Shown here in pieces: positions 26,433 to 34,800 of a stretch of 64,000 bases of DNA. How positions within the stretch are numbered: position 1 is the stretch's first letter; every line of letters begins with the position of its first letter. The DNA comes from Streptomyces qinzhouensis (lineage in GTDB: Bacteria > Actinomycetota > Actinomycetes > Streptomycetales > Streptomycetaceae): contig NZ_CP042266.1 in the NCBI RefSeq assembly GCF_007856155.1, positions 3,348,001 through 3,412,000 on the forward strand. Reading direction: 5' to 3'. Position numbers and translations under genes: made by a program. The notes beneath the pieces were generated by a model. That model had not been told where the DNA came from. It did not search any database and saw nothing but the letters and a program-made list of their open reading frames with translations.

Positions 26433-27713
26433 ATGGGCATGCAGCACAGCGGATCCGGTGTCTTCGCCGACTTGCGTACGGCCGCGGGATATACCCAGGC
26501 CGGCCTCGTCAAAGCCCTGCACACCGAAGCGGCGCGGCTCGGAATCAAGGCCACCGTGAACGTGCGGCAAGTGCGGCGCTGGGAGCGAGACAGCCCGCCA
26601 CCGCTCCCGCACCCTTCCCAGCAACGAGTCCTTGAAGTGCTGTTCGGGCGCCCACTGGCCGAAATGGGCTTCGCCGTACCGCCGCACAGAACGACGATCC
26701 ATAACGTCATCGGCGACGATGGAGAGGTGAAACGCCGTACGTTCGTGTCGCGTACCGGAGCGGTCGCGGCGGCCACGATCCTCCCGGAACAGCGGGGGTC
26801 CCGCATCGGGGCCGATGCCGTGGCGGTCCTGCGCCGACGTCTGACATCGCTCTACACCGTGGATCACTCGGCCGGGGGCATCCCCGCCCAGGCGCGTGCC
26901 GGGCGACTGGAGCAACACATCACGGAGATCCTCAACGAAGGCGTCTACACAACCGGTATCGGCCGCGATCTCCAGACCCTTCGCTGCGAAGTCACCTGTC
27001 ACCGTGCATGGTTCGGATACGACGGAGGCCCTTCTCAGGCCGCTCCGGCACGGGCCGCGTGTCTGGAGGCCATCGCCGCCGCGCAACTCGTTGACAACCC
27101 GCTGCTTCAGGTGAGGGCGCTCAATACGATGGCCCTGCTGGCCGCTGATACCGGCCGGGCCTGGGAAGCCGTCTCGGCGGTGGAGAACGCCTACGCACTC
27201 GCCCGGCATTCCGGTGCGGGAGCCACCGTTCATCTCGTGATCTCGCTTCGGGAGGCCAATGCGGCCACTACGTCCGGCGATCTCACGGGCGCACGACGGG
27301 CCCTCCACCGCGGCGTGTCGTTCCTTTCACGGGCCGCCGCGGATGACGACGTACCCCACTGGGCGCGGTTCGCCGGACCCGTCGAGGTCGATTACGCCAC
27401 AGCCTCCTACTACACGGCCGAAGGCAACCCACAACGGGCGATCCCGTTCCTGAAGGCCGCCGTATCCGGTCTCGGAGGGGGTTATCTGCGGAACACCGCC
27501 TGGTACCGCGCCCGTCTCGCCCGGACGCTGCTGGACGCCGGGGAGGTCGACGAGGCATGCCATGAGATGTCCGGGGTCCTCAACAACTGTGGCACCATCG
27601 CGTCCGACCGCCTCTCGGAACGGCTCCGGGCCTTCGGAACGGCCACCCACAAGTACGACCATCCCTCCGCCCGGGAAGTAGCCGACCGCATCAAGGAGGC
27701 AACCGCCGCATGA
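26433..27713 (+). CDS. XRE-type regulator with TPR-like C-terminus
   Basis: 426 residues. The N-terminal helix-turn-helix (about 8-70) includes FADLRTAAGYTQAGLVKAL and QVRRWERDSPP. The remaining 300 residues are helical, with tetratricopeptide-like repeats (LLQVRALNTMALLAADTG, ARRALHRGVSFL, AIPFLKAAVSGLGGGY). It resembles the large actinobacterial regulators that pair with divergent ATP-binding proteins. The last codons overlap the next gene by ATGA. Start 26433 or 26439 (MQHSGSG); both are possible. Confidence 0.8.
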   Translation: MGMQHSGSGVFADLRTAAGYTQAGLVKALHTEAARLGIKATVNVRQVRRWERDSPPPLPHPSQQRVLEVLFGRPLAEMGFAVPPHRTTIHNVIGDDGEVKRRTFVSRTGAVAAATILPEQRGSRIGADAVAVLRRRLTSLYTVDHSAGGIPAQARAGRLEQHITEILNEGVYTTGIGRDLQTLRCEVTCHRAWFGYDGGPSQAAPARAACLEAIAAAQLVDNPLLQVRALNTMALLAADTGRAWEAVSAVENAYALARHSGAGATVHLVISLREANAATTSGDLTGARRALHRGVSFLSRAAADDDVPHWARFAGPVEVDYATASYYTAEGNPQRAIPFLKAAVSGLGGGYLRNTAWYRARLARTLLDAGEVDEACHEMSGVLNNCGTIASDRLSERLRAFGTATHKYDHPSAREVADRIKEATAA

Positions 27714-28267
27714 ACGAGATCCTGGTTGAAGCCCTCGACGGCGCGGGAGCGGCCCGAGAGGAAGCGTCGTTCATGCTGGTGTACGGGGACGCCTTCGCGG
27801 AGCCCCCGTACAAGAAGACCGCCGCCGAGGTGGACGCGAATGCCCGCCGGTTCCGCTCACAGGTCCGGAAGACTACGTTCCGCGCGGCCCTCGCGCGGAC
27901 CGGGGACGGGGAGCCCGTCGGAATCGCCTACGGGTACCCCCTCGGCCCCGGCACCGGCTGGTGGGACCGGCTCACCACTCCGGTGACGCCCGAGCTGCGG
28001 TACGAGGACGGCCACCGGACATTCGGGCTCATCGAACTGGCCGTCCGCGCGCCCTGGCGACGGCTCGGAGTCGCACGGCGGTTGCACGAGGCCGTCCTGC
28101 TGAACGCCCCGGAGGAGCGGGTCCTGCTCAACGCCCGCCCGGACGCTGCTCCCGCCCAAGCGGCGTACGCCTCCTGGGGGTACCGCAAAGTGGGCGAAGC
28201 CCAGCCGTGGGACGGCGCCGCGCTGCACGACGTACTCGTGCTCACGCTAAGCGCGGCGGACTCCTGA
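27710..28267 (+). CDS. GNAT-family N-acetyltransferase
   Basis: 185 residues. The core GNAT pattern runs from FGLIELAVRAPWRRLGVARRLHEAVL (beta-4 and the acetyl-CoA pyrophosphate loop with R/G-x-G/A near residues 115-125) to QAAYASWGYRKVGEA at the end. The acceptor is unknown. It overlaps the regulator gene by 4 bp and converges with the graspetide methyltransferase 25 bp away, but its strand suggests it belongs with the regulator. Confidence 0.8.
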   Translation: MNEILVEALDGAGAAREEASFMLVYGDAFAEPPYKKTAAEVDANARRFRSQVRKTTFRAALARTGDGEPVGIAYGYPLGPGTGWWDRLTTPVTPELRYEDGHRTFGLIELAVRAPWRRLGVARRLHEAVLLNAPEERVLLNARPDAAPAQAAYASWGYRKVGEAQPWDGAALHDVLVLTLSAADS

Positions 28268-28292
28268 GCCGAAGGTGGGGAACGCTTCAGCC

Positions 28293-29507
28293 TCACGCGG
28301 GCAGGCGCCACCTCTGCCGACCGTCCGGGGTGTCCAGGGTGACGAACTGCCCGGCGGGGGTGACGGTGAGGGTGAAAGCAGTCTGGGGCGGGGATCCGGC
28401 GCGGCTCCAGACGTTGATGGAGGCCTCGATGCGATCCCAGAGCCGGGCGGGACCCCCTTGGCGGACCCGAAACGCGCCGTCGCCCCCGTCGGGTACCAGG
28501 GTGGCGAAGGATCCGTCATGTGTGTCGATGACATGGTCCAGCACGGGCCCGCCGTCGATGCTGGTACCGAGGTATTGAGCGTCGGGTACGGCAAGTTGGG
28601 CAAGGAACTGAAGCATCCAGTCACTCAGTACCTCCGGTCCGTACCGCGCCCTGCGTTCCTGGGCCGCTTGGCGGAGAAGGACGCCGACGTCGGGGAGAGC
28701 GGGGGCCGCGTGCGGGCGGGCGATCATAAAAGACACGGTTCCGGGCAGGAAGCGGCCATGTGCGCGGCCTCCGTCCTCGACAGCCAAGCGCACCAGACCG
28801 GAGCCGTGCAGCCAGCCGGAGACCGTGGTGAGGATCGTGCCGCCGGCTCTGACCCGGTTCAGCCAGGCGTCGGGGACGGTACGGACCGAGCACGTGGCGA
28901 TCAGGTGATCGTACGGACCGTCGCCCTCGTCCCCGAGCAGCCCGTCACCGTGGATCAGCCGGGGCGTGTATCCGGCCGTCGCGAGCGCACTCCGGGCACC
29001 GGACGCGGCGGTCGGGTCGTACTCGACCGAGGTGACATGTTCGCTGCCGAGGCGGTGGCACATCAGCGCGGTGGAGTACCCGGTCCCGGTCCCCACTTCC
29101 AGTACCCGCTGCCCGTCCTGCGGGTTCAGATCCTCCAGCATGCGGACGACAAGACTCGGCAGGGTTGACGAGGACGTGGGATTGCCGCCCACCGGACCGC
29201 CCACCTCACCGGGGTGCACAGCGCCGTCGAGCTGGGTCACCAGCGTCTCGTCCGCGTAGACCTCCTCCAACCATGCGTCCGCCCCCTCGGAGGCGGGTGT
29301 GACAGGCGTCCAGACAGTGCCCCGGGGGCCGTCACTCCAGCGGAAGAACGCGGGTACGAAGATCTCCCGCGGCACGTCGGTGACGGCCGTCCGCCAAGCT
29401 GCCGAGCGCAGCATTCCGGTGTCCGTCAGCCGATCGGCCAGACGCTCCCGCAGTCGGCCCGCCGGCCCGTCGGCGGCGGCTGCGGGGGTCGGGTCCGTCA
29501 TGGGCAT
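28293..29507 (-). CDS. PIMT-like O-methyltransferase of a graspetide cluster
   Basis: 404 residues from ATG 29507 (ggagaggg upstream); ATG 29501 is an alternative. It is a protein-L-isoaspartate methyltransferase fold with a long C-terminal extension. TSSSTLP (111-117) is the substrate-loop motif and VLEVGTGTGYS (135-145) the SAM-binding loop. In the related fuscimiditide pathway a homologue methylates a specific Asp side chain of the ester-bridged peptide, which then closes to an aspartimide. The start overlaps the ATP-grasp gene, so it is the third gene of the precursor-ligase-methyltransferase operon. Precise role here is inferred. Confidence 0.87.
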   Translation of the reverse strand: MPMTDPTPAAAADGPAGRLRERLADRLTDTGMLRSAAWRTAVTDVPREIFVPAFFRWSDGPRGTVWTPVTPASEGADAWLEEVYADETLVTQLDGAVHPGEVGGPVGGNPTSSSTLPSLVVRMLEDLNPQDGQRVLEVGTGTGYSTALMCHRLGSEHVTSVEYDPTAASGARSALATAGYTPRLIHGDGLLGDEGDGPYDHLIATCSVRTVPDAWLNRVRAGGTILTTVSGWLHGSGLVRLAVEDGGRAHGRFLPGTVSFMIARPHAAPALPDVGVLLRQAAQERRARYGPEVLSDWMLQFLAQLAVPDAQYLGTSIDGGPVLDHVIDTHDGSFATLVPDGGDGAFRVRQGGPARLWDRIEASINVWSRAGSPPQTAFTLTVTPAGQFVTLDTPDGRQRWRLPA

Positions 29508-30451
29508 CCCCTCTCCAGTAGATCGGCGAGTGCGGCGGCGATAGCGGTACGGGTCGGCGCGTCCACGAAGGCCCACTGCCCGTTGGGGTTGCACTCGTAC
29601 ATCCACCAACGGCCGTCCTGGTCGATCCCGAAATCAAAGGCCCCGAAGGCCAGGTCCAGTGAGGCCATCAGCGTGCGAAGGCCGGCCCGGATCCCGGCGG
29701 GCACATCAACAGGGTGGAAGGAGACTCTGCCGTAGTCCCATCGCCAGTCCAGATGATCTCCGTCGACAGTGACCAGAGTGGCGAACATGCGACTACCCAC
29801 AACGGCGATCCGGACGTCAGCCACCTTGTCCACGGCTCGCTGAAACAGGTGCGGACAGGCCCCTACTCCCTCACTGATCTCGTCCTCGTCGAGCGTCCGC
29901 ACCCAGATCGTCCGGTGCTCGCCGTCCTGGACATAGGCGGTGGACCACAACGGCTTGTAGACGACCTGCTTGTGCTGCCTGCTGAAGATGCGGGCCTCTT
30001 CGGGATCGTTGGTGATCAGCGTCGGAGGTACGGCCAGGCCCGCCCGAGCGGCTTCGGCCATCTGAAGCGGCTTGAACTCCGCGGCGAGATTGCGGTGGGG
30101 GTGGTTCACGTAAAGGCAGTCGAGCGCCCCCAGGATGCCACCGAGCCCGTGCCGGGCGTGGGCGGTGACGAATGCCCGTTCCTGCGCGTTGAGACTGCCC
30201 GGCGCGGTGAACCGTGACGGCCTTCGGTAGTAGACGGCGCGGACCGTCCCAAGGTCCAGGGCGCGCTCGCCGATCCTGAGCGGCCCGGACCATGCGCACC
30301 CCGGCATCACGAGCGCGGAGAGCTGTACCGCGTCGACTCCCGGATCGAACCGGACAACGGGTGTTCCTCGTTCGTTCAACTCACGAATGACGTAGTCCGC
30401 CGTTGGATCGTCGAGTTCGGTAAGCACCACCACGGGCCGCGCGGACATCAC
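29498..30451 (-). CDS. ATP-grasp RiPP ligase (graspetide maturase, SAV_5884-like)
   Basis: 317 residues, ATP-grasp fold. The N-terminal lobe starts VVVLTELDDPTADYV, nucleotide-binding segments include KQVVYKPLWS, and the metal site is near FDFGIDQDGRWWMYECNPNG (acidic D, E and N). Enzymes of this type join Thr/Ser or Lys side chains of a precursor to Asp/Glu side chains, giving omega-ester or amide rings. Its ATG overlaps the stop of the precursor gene (ATGA), and the PIMT-like gene starts within its end. Together these three genes define the cluster. Confidence 0.88.
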   Translation of the reverse strand: MMSARPVVVLTELDDPTADYVIRELNERGTPVVRFDPGVDAVQLSALVMPGCAWSGPLRIGERALDLGTVRAVYYRRPSRFTAPGSLNAQERAFVTAHARHGLGGILGALDCLYVNHPHRNLAAEFKPLQMAEAARAGLAVPPTLITNDPEEARIFSRQHKQVVYKPLWSTAYVQDGEHRTIWVRTLDEDEISEGVGACPHLFQRAVDKVADVRIAVVGSRMFATLVTVDGDHLDWRWDYGRVSFHPVDVPAGIRAGLRTLMASLDLAFGAFDFGIDQDGRWWMYECNPNGQWAFVDAPTRTAIAAALADLLERGCP

Positions 30452-30741
30452 TCCTCCGCCGTGTCCTGTTCCGTCCTCTGGTCGTGGCCCTGATCCACAT
30501 TGCTGGGCCCACTGCCGTCACCCCGACTGGTCTGCGTCTTCGTCTCCACACAGCGGTGCGTGGCGGAATGCTTGCCCATCTCCAGCCGATGACCTGCCGC
30601 GTCCTCGTAGATGGCCGTCTGGGTCAACGGATCCAGGCCGACCGCGCGCACGGACACCACAGCCACGGCCGGAAACGGCCGCATGCGCGTCAAGCCCCAG
30701 GGAAGATCGGCGTTGTTCACACGCTGCTTCTTGGTCGCCAT
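30448..30741 (-). CDS. graspetide (ATP-grasp target) precursor peptide
   Basis: 97 residues. The leader carries PWGLTRMRPFP (14-24), the recognition motif typical of actinobacterial ATP-grasp target peptides, then VGLDPLTQ and EMGKH (54-58). The likely core follows, with hydroxyl donors T61, T68, T70, T71 and S72, a D75-G76 pair, and an acidic tail with D83, D87, E91, D93, E96 and E97. C64 is an odd extra. Esters between the Thr/Ser set and the acidic tail, and aspartimide at D75-G76, are predictions. No Shine-Dalgarno is visible, and tagcgt lies 7 bases before the ATG, so the mRNA may be nearly leaderless. Confidence 0.85.
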   Translation of the reverse strand: MATKKQRVNNADLPWGLTRMRPFPAVAVVSVRAVGLDPLTQTAIYEDAAGHRLEMGKHSATHRCVETKTQTSRGDGSGPSNVDQGHDQRTEQDTAEE

Positions 30742-30783
30742 GAACAGGACGCTAGGGCTGGGAGGCTGGTGGACGGTACGCTA

Positions 30784-30830
30784 TTTTCTCGGGTTTTCTC
30801 GACCGACCAGGACATTGCCGGTGTTTTCTC
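30784..30830 (+). promoter_or_regulatory. phased TTTTCTC repeats in the shared promoter region
   Basis: ttttctc occurs at 30784, 30794 and 30824, that is with 10- and 30-bp periodicity, so all three face the same side of the helix. They sit between the graspetide precursor (minus) and the DUF6879/XRE pair (plus). A binding site for the neighbouring XRE regulator is a plausible reading. Confidence 0.5.
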
Positions 30831-30910
30831 TTCGTTCCGGCCTGACCCTGTAGTGCCCAGGTAGGGCCACGGCCATGCTGTTGCCACCCTCTCTGGAACG
30901 GAGATTGCTC

Positions 30911-31663
30911 ATGGCCCGCCAGTTGCGCTTTACCGGCACAGACAGCAAGGTTGGCGGCTGCCCCGCCCTGCACACCGACGAAGGCACCGGTGAGGTTATC
31001 GTTCAGGGCACACCTGTCACTGACCCGGAAGACATCGCCCAGCTCCAGCACTTCGGGCCGGATGACGCGGCAGTGGCCGTACCCCGCGAACTGCTTTTGA
31101 ACTGGGGGCCGAAGGAGATGGAGCGCGTGCCCGAATTCGTGGACCAGGCCACCTTCTGCCGTCTCTTCGAGACCTTCAAGCACACTGCCTGGCGGCTGGA
31201 GACGCGGCGCGGCTACGCGTCCGACCGTGAGGACCCCGACTTTCAGGCGTTCCTGGACACCGGGTCCTCGCCCTGCGATCCCAATGAGCCCTGGTTCGTC
31301 AACATCAAGGCCCAGACCGAGGCGGGCAAGACGGTCGGCCGGGTACGCGTCGCGGACAACCCGCCCACCACCGAGCAGCGGTTCCTGCTGGACTACGCCC
31401 GGCACAACGGAGCGGTGGGTGAGGACATCCGCTATCTGTGGCGCGAGGAGGCCGACCGTGCCGCGCTGCCCACCGAGGACTTCTGGATCTTCGACTCGCG
31501 CTTGGTCGCACTGCTGCACTTCGACGACGCCGACAACCTCGTCAACATCGAACTGATCACCGAACCGCCCGAGGTCGTCCGATGCTGCATGGTGCGTGAC
31601 GCTGCGATGCACAACGCAATCTCGTGGGACGAGTTCGCCGCGCAGGTGGCTGCGGGCGGATAG
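30911..31663 (+). CDS. DUF6879-family protein
   Basis: 250 residues from ATG 30911. The first 60 form a small beta-rich segment (RQLRFTGTDSKVGGCP, then EVIVQGTPVTDPED). The C-terminal 170 match DUF6879 (FVDQATFCRLFETFKHTAWRLE, later FDSRLVALLHFDD). Proteins of this kind are usually encoded just before an XRE regulator with a DUF5753 domain, as here (13 bp gap), and are thought to be its partner or effector. Molecular function unknown. It is divergent from the graspetide operon. Confidence 0.75.
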   Translation: MARQLRFTGTDSKVGGCPALHTDEGTGEVIVQGTPVTDPEDIAQLQHFGPDDAAVAVPRELLLNWGPKEMERVPEFVDQATFCRLFETFKHTAWRLETRRGYASDREDPDFQAFLDTGSSPCDPNEPWFVNIKAQTEAGKTVGRVRVADNPPTTEQRFLLDYARHNGAVGEDIRYLWREEADRAALPTEDFWIFDSRLVALLHFDDADNLVNIELITEPPEVVRCCMVRDAAMHNAISWDEFAAQVAAGG

Positions 31664-31675
31664 TGCGTGTGACAG

Positions 31676-32527
31676 GTGAGTACTGACTACCAGCGGGCCA
31701 GGGCGGCCCTGGGCGCGAGACTGCGCGAGCTGCGTTTCTCGTGCCCTGGTGGTCGGCTCACCGGTCAGCAGCTCGCCCAGCGCCTCGGGTGGCAGGGCTC
31801 CAAGGTCAGCAAGCTGGAGAACGGCAAGCAGACGGCCACTCCCGAGGACCTGAGAGCGTGGGTCGATGCGGTTGAGCAGCCCGAGGTGTACGCCGAGCTG
31901 GCCGCCCGGCTGGTGGGGTTCGAGTCCCACATCAGGTCATGGCGTCGCGCCCTGGCGAACGGCTTCAAGCCGATGTACGAGGGACTGAGCGCAGAGATCG
32001 ACCGCACCTCGGAAATGTGGCTCTGGGAAGAGTCGGTTGTCCCCGGCCTTCTGCAGACGCCCGACTATGCCCGCCATGTCATCCAGCGGTACGCCGAACT
32101 GCTGGGTGGAGTCAGTGACATCGAGGCCGCCGTGCACTCCAGGGTGCAGCGGCAGGAGTGGCTGTACCGGCCCGGACGCAAACTGCACGTCCTGATGTGG
32201 GAAGCCGCGTTGCGGTCGCTGATCTGCCCGCCCTCCGTCCTGACCGCCCAGCTCGACCGCCTCACCGGAATGATCGGTATGGAATCGGTCGAGCTGGGAG
32301 TCATTCCCTTCACGGCCTCCGTCAAGATCGTCCCTGCCAACGGGTTCTGGGTGCTCGATGACCGGGTGGTCGTCGCGGAAGATTGGCACGCCGAGATGTG
32401 GTTGGACGACGCCGACAACATCGCCTTGTACTCGAAGGTCTGGAATACCTTGCGCGAGTCGGCCGTGTACAAAGCCGATGCCCACAACGTCATCAACGCG
32501 GCCTGCCACTCCATCAGCCGGCGTTGA
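31676..32527 (+). CDS. XRE-family regulator with DUF5753
   Basis: 283 residues from GTG 31676. The N-terminal helix-turn-helix has LTGQQLAQRLGWQGSKVSKLENGKQ-like order (about 30-55). The rest is DUF5753, with the hallmark VPGLLQTPDYAR, LHVLMWEAALR and DADNIALYSKVWNTLRESAV. This is the very expanded Streptomyces group to which Scr1-type and WhiJ-like developmental regulators belong. It lies between two RiPP-like operons and may control one or both. No DUF397 gene follows. Confidence 0.85.
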   Translation: MSTDYQRARAALGARLRELRFSCPGGRLTGQQLAQRLGWQGSKVSKLENGKQTATPEDLRAWVDAVEQPEVYAELAARLVGFESHIRSWRRALANGFKPMYEGLSAEIDRTSEMWLWEESVVPGLLQTPDYARHVIQRYAELLGGVSDIEAAVHSRVQRQEWLYRPGRKLHVLMWEAALRSLICPPSVLTAQLDRLTGMIGMESVELGVIPFTASVKIVPANGFWVLDDRVVVAEDWHAEMWLDDADNIALYSKVWNTLRESAVYKADAHNVINAACHSISRR

Positions 32528-32529
32528 CG

Positions 32530-32685
32530 ATGCCGCAGGCAGGGCTCCTCCGCCTGGCCGACCGGCACAACGTGCCGTCCGGCACCACGGCGTACCGGGC
32601 TTGCACGATCGTGAGCGACGAGATCAGCAGGCACAGCGCCTTCACCAGCTCCTGCCTCGGCAGGCTGCTTGTCCGCCGCCGTTAA
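32530..32685 (+). CDS. possible 51-residue protein, doubtful
   Basis: An ATG 2 bp after the XRE stop opens 51 codons (MPQAGLLRLADRHNV, ending LGRLLVRRR). The spacing is that of a coupled gene and would be the place of a DUF397 gene, but the sequence lacks the DUF397 pattern. It could be a decayed remnant or simple chance. Confidence 0.2.
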   Translation: MPQAGLLRLADRHNVPSGTTAYRACTIVSDEISRHSAFTSSCLGRLLVRRR

Positions 32686-32686
32686 G

Positions 32687-33814
32687 TCACCGCACGAGGT
32701 CCACCACCCGCTCCTCGTGGTCCAGCCACACCCGCTCGGCGTCCGCCGAGACCGTGATCCCGAAACGGTCGCGCTCCGGACGGCCCCACCCCTCCCACTC
32801 CCGGAAGGCTCCCTCCGCCGTCTCCCAGAGGCGCTCGGGGCCGTACTGCTCCACCAGGTAGTCCCGTTGGCCGGGTACGTAGTCGACGGACGCCCAGGAG
32901 GCGCGGTCGTCGGCGAGGAGCCACAGGGTAGCCTCGCCACTGCCGTCGCCCGCCAGGACGTAGTGGTACCAGGCGCGGGGCAGGGCCAGACCGACGGCGA
33001 ACAGCGCGTCGGCGTTCCGCAGGAGGTGGTGCGGGTCGAGAGCCGTACGCGCCTCGTCGGCCTCGTCGGTGTGGTGGAGGAAGTCGCGGAGACGGCCCCG
33101 GTGCGGGCGGGCGTTGCGGGTGCGCATGAACGACGGACGGCCGTGGAAGCTGCCCCGGCCGACGCCGTCGGCGACGTCCAGCACGGCGAAGCTCGCGTGG
33201 AAGAAACTGCCGCCCCAGGGGGCGACGATCCGGCCGCCGGGAGTCTGCTCGATCCACGTGTACGGGATCCGGGGCACGGTGTAGGTGGCGATGAGCCGAT
33301 CGTACGGAGCGCCCTGCGGCCACCCCCGGTCCGCGTCGCCGCAGACGATCCGCGGGCCGGTGCCGGCCGCGGCCGCGTTCCTGGCTGCCTGCCCGGCCAG
33401 TACCGGGTCGATGTCGACGGAGACGACGTTGCCGCCGCCGAGCCGGTGCGCCAGCCACGCCGCGTTGTAGCCGGTCCCGGCGCCGGCCTCCAGCACCCGG
33501 TGGCCCTCTTCGGCCCGGAGCAGCGAGAGCATCTCCAGCATGATCGACGGCATCGAACTGGACGAGGTGGGCAGCCGGTAGGAGCCCGCCGGGGTGGCGC
33601 GGCCGTCGTCGACCTGGGTGGTCAGCGCCAGGTCGCCGTAGACGCAGCGCAGCCACCGCTCGGGCTCACGGTCGCGGGAGACGGTCCGGCCGTCGGCCTC
33701 GAAGCTGTCCGGCAGGAACAGCTCCCGCCGGACCGCGGCGACGGTCTCCTCCCAGCCCGGGGGAATCGCCCCCTTGCCGGTCAGGATCCCGACCAGTCGT
33801 TCCGGTGTGCTCAC
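32687..33814 (-). CDS. second PIMT-like O-methyltransferase (imiditide-type candidate)
   Basis: 375 residues from GTG 33814, which begins 1 bp after the stop of the small peptide gene (gagg within that gene's end is the ribosome site). TSSSSMP (83-89) and the SAM loop VLEAGAGTG (107-115) are the same signatures as in the graspetide methyltransferase, as is the long C-terminal extension. No ATP-grasp or other modifying gene is beside it. A stand-alone PIMT homologue with a small Asp-rich precursor is the layout of imiditides, peptides whose only modification is an aspartimide. The enzyme family is secure; the pathway is a proposal. Confidence 0.8.
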   Translation of the reverse strand: MSTPERLVGILTGKGAIPPGWEETVAAVRRELFLPDSFEADGRTVSRDREPERWLRCVYGDLALTTQVDDGRATPAGSYRLPTSSSSMPSIMLEMLSLLRAEEGHRVLEAGAGTGYNAAWLAHRLGGGNVVSVDIDPVLAGQAARNAAAAGTGPRIVCGDADRGWPQGAPYDRLIATYTVPRIPYTWIEQTPGGRIVAPWGGSFFHASFAVLDVADGVGRGSFHGRPSFMRTRNARPHRGRLRDFLHHTDEADEARTALDPHHLLRNADALFAVGLALPRAWYHYVLAGDGSGEATLWLLADDRASWASVDYVPGQRDYLVEQYGPERLWETAEGAFREWEGWGRPERDRFGITVSADAERVWLDHEERVVDLVR

Positions 33815-33815
33815 C

Positions 33816-33932
33816 TCAGTCCTCGTCGGGCTCCGCCGGAGGGATCGGCCGGTCCCACTGCCCGTCGGCCTCCCTCGGCGGCTGCTGCTGATCACCCTCG
33901 GCGCCGCCCTTGCCGTCCCCGTGCTTTCCCAT
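33816..33932 (-). CDS. 38-residue Asp/Gly-rich peptide, candidate RiPP precursor
   Basis: Begins MGKHGDGKGG and ends AEPDED; 38 residues, very charged (8 Asp/Glu after residue 10), no Cys, no hydrophobic stretch. Two Asp-Gly pairs (D6-G7 and D23-G24) are the chemistry expected for aspartimide formation. MGKH also occurs in the graspetide precursor of this window just before its core. ATG 33932 has only a weak aggcaggg ribosome site. The same frame stays open to a GTG at 34070 that overlaps the GntR stop (GTGA) and would give 84 residues. The methyltransferase start follows directly. Confidence 0.55.
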   Translation of the reverse strand: MGKHGDGKGGAEGDQQQPPREADGQWDRPIPPAEPDED

Positions 33933-34066
33933 GGGCTCGCCCTGCCTTTCCGTGCGGTACGTGTGCGCAGTCTGGCGGCCCGGTGACAGCGCCGTCAGGA
34001 CGCTTTCCGGCCGCCGCCGCCCGGCCGGTGCACGGCCCCGACGGGCGCGCCCGGGGCGCGCGCTGT

Positions 34067-34789
34067 TCACCGCGTCATTGCGTAGTCGTCGGTCACCGCC
34101 CAGCGGGATGAGGGTGTGACACCCTCCTCACAGACCAGTGCTCCATCGTCTCTGTCGTAGGCGGTGTGCAGCATCACGGCCACCGCGGTGGGGCGCTCCA
34201 CTCCCAAGTGACCGGCTTCGAGTTCGGTCGCCAGCCTGACCGTGGTGACATCCGTTCCGCGAACCGGCTCCCTGCCCGTCTCCCGCCGGACATAGTGCGT
34301 GGTGCCCTCGGCGATCGGACCCGCGGCGGACAGGCGCGGGCACCGCTCGGCGATGTCGGGCGGAAACCACGCGACGACATATGACAGCGGGCCGCCGTCC
34401 TCGGCCAGGACCAGACGGCTCCGGTACAGCGCGGCCGCACCCGCCGGAAGGGCCAGTGCCTCGGCGATGTGCGAGGGAGGCACGAGTAGCTCCGGCGTGC
34501 CGAGGCGGCGGAACGGCCGCCCTCCCGATGTACGGGCGGTACCACTGCGCCTGCCTCCGGCAGGCCGGGCGAGCGGGGTCTCGGTCACGGTGAATCCGCG
34601 CCCCTGGTGGGGCAGCGCGAGCCCGTCGGCGCGCAGCGTTTCCATGGCTTTGATCGCGGTGGCCCGCGAAACGTCCCACTGTTCGCACAGGTCACTGCTC
34701 GACGGCAGTGCCTCGCCGGGCCCGAACTCGCCGTCGGCGATCCGGCGGCGCAGGTCCTCGGCGATGAATTCGTACTTCAGGGGTGGCAT
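34067..34789 (-). CDS. GntR/HutC-family regulator
   Basis: 240 residues. The winged helix (about 5-70) includes FIAEDLRRRIADGEFGPGEALPS and WDVSRATAIKAMETLRADGL. The C-terminal UTRA ligand domain (about 95-235) contains LYRSRLVLAEDGGPLSYVVAWFPPDIA. ATG 34789 follows ggaaggg. A near-perfect palindrome immediately upstream suggests autoregulation. The open frame of the Asp/Gly-rich peptide touches its stop, and the PIMT-like gene follows, so regulator, peptide and enzyme probably form one transcript. Ligand unknown. Confidence 0.88.
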   Translation of the reverse strand: MPPLKYEFIAEDLRRRIADGEFGPGEALPSSSDLCEQWDVSRATAIKAMETLRADGLALPHQGRGFTVTETPLARPAGGRRSGTARTSGGRPFRRLGTPELLVPPSHIAEALALPAGAAALYRSRLVLAEDGGPLSYVVAWFPPDIAERCPRLSAAGPIAEGTTHYVRRETGREPVRGTDVTTVRLATELEAGHLGVERPTAVAVMLHTAYDRDDGALVCEEGVTPSSRWAVTDDYAMTR

Positions 34790-34800
34790 GGCGATCCCTT

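Noticed and set aside
32687..33895. Second methyltransferase starting at 33895
   Set aside because: That start would run through the peptide gene in another frame; GTG 33814 follows the peptide stop by 1 bp with a ribosome site.
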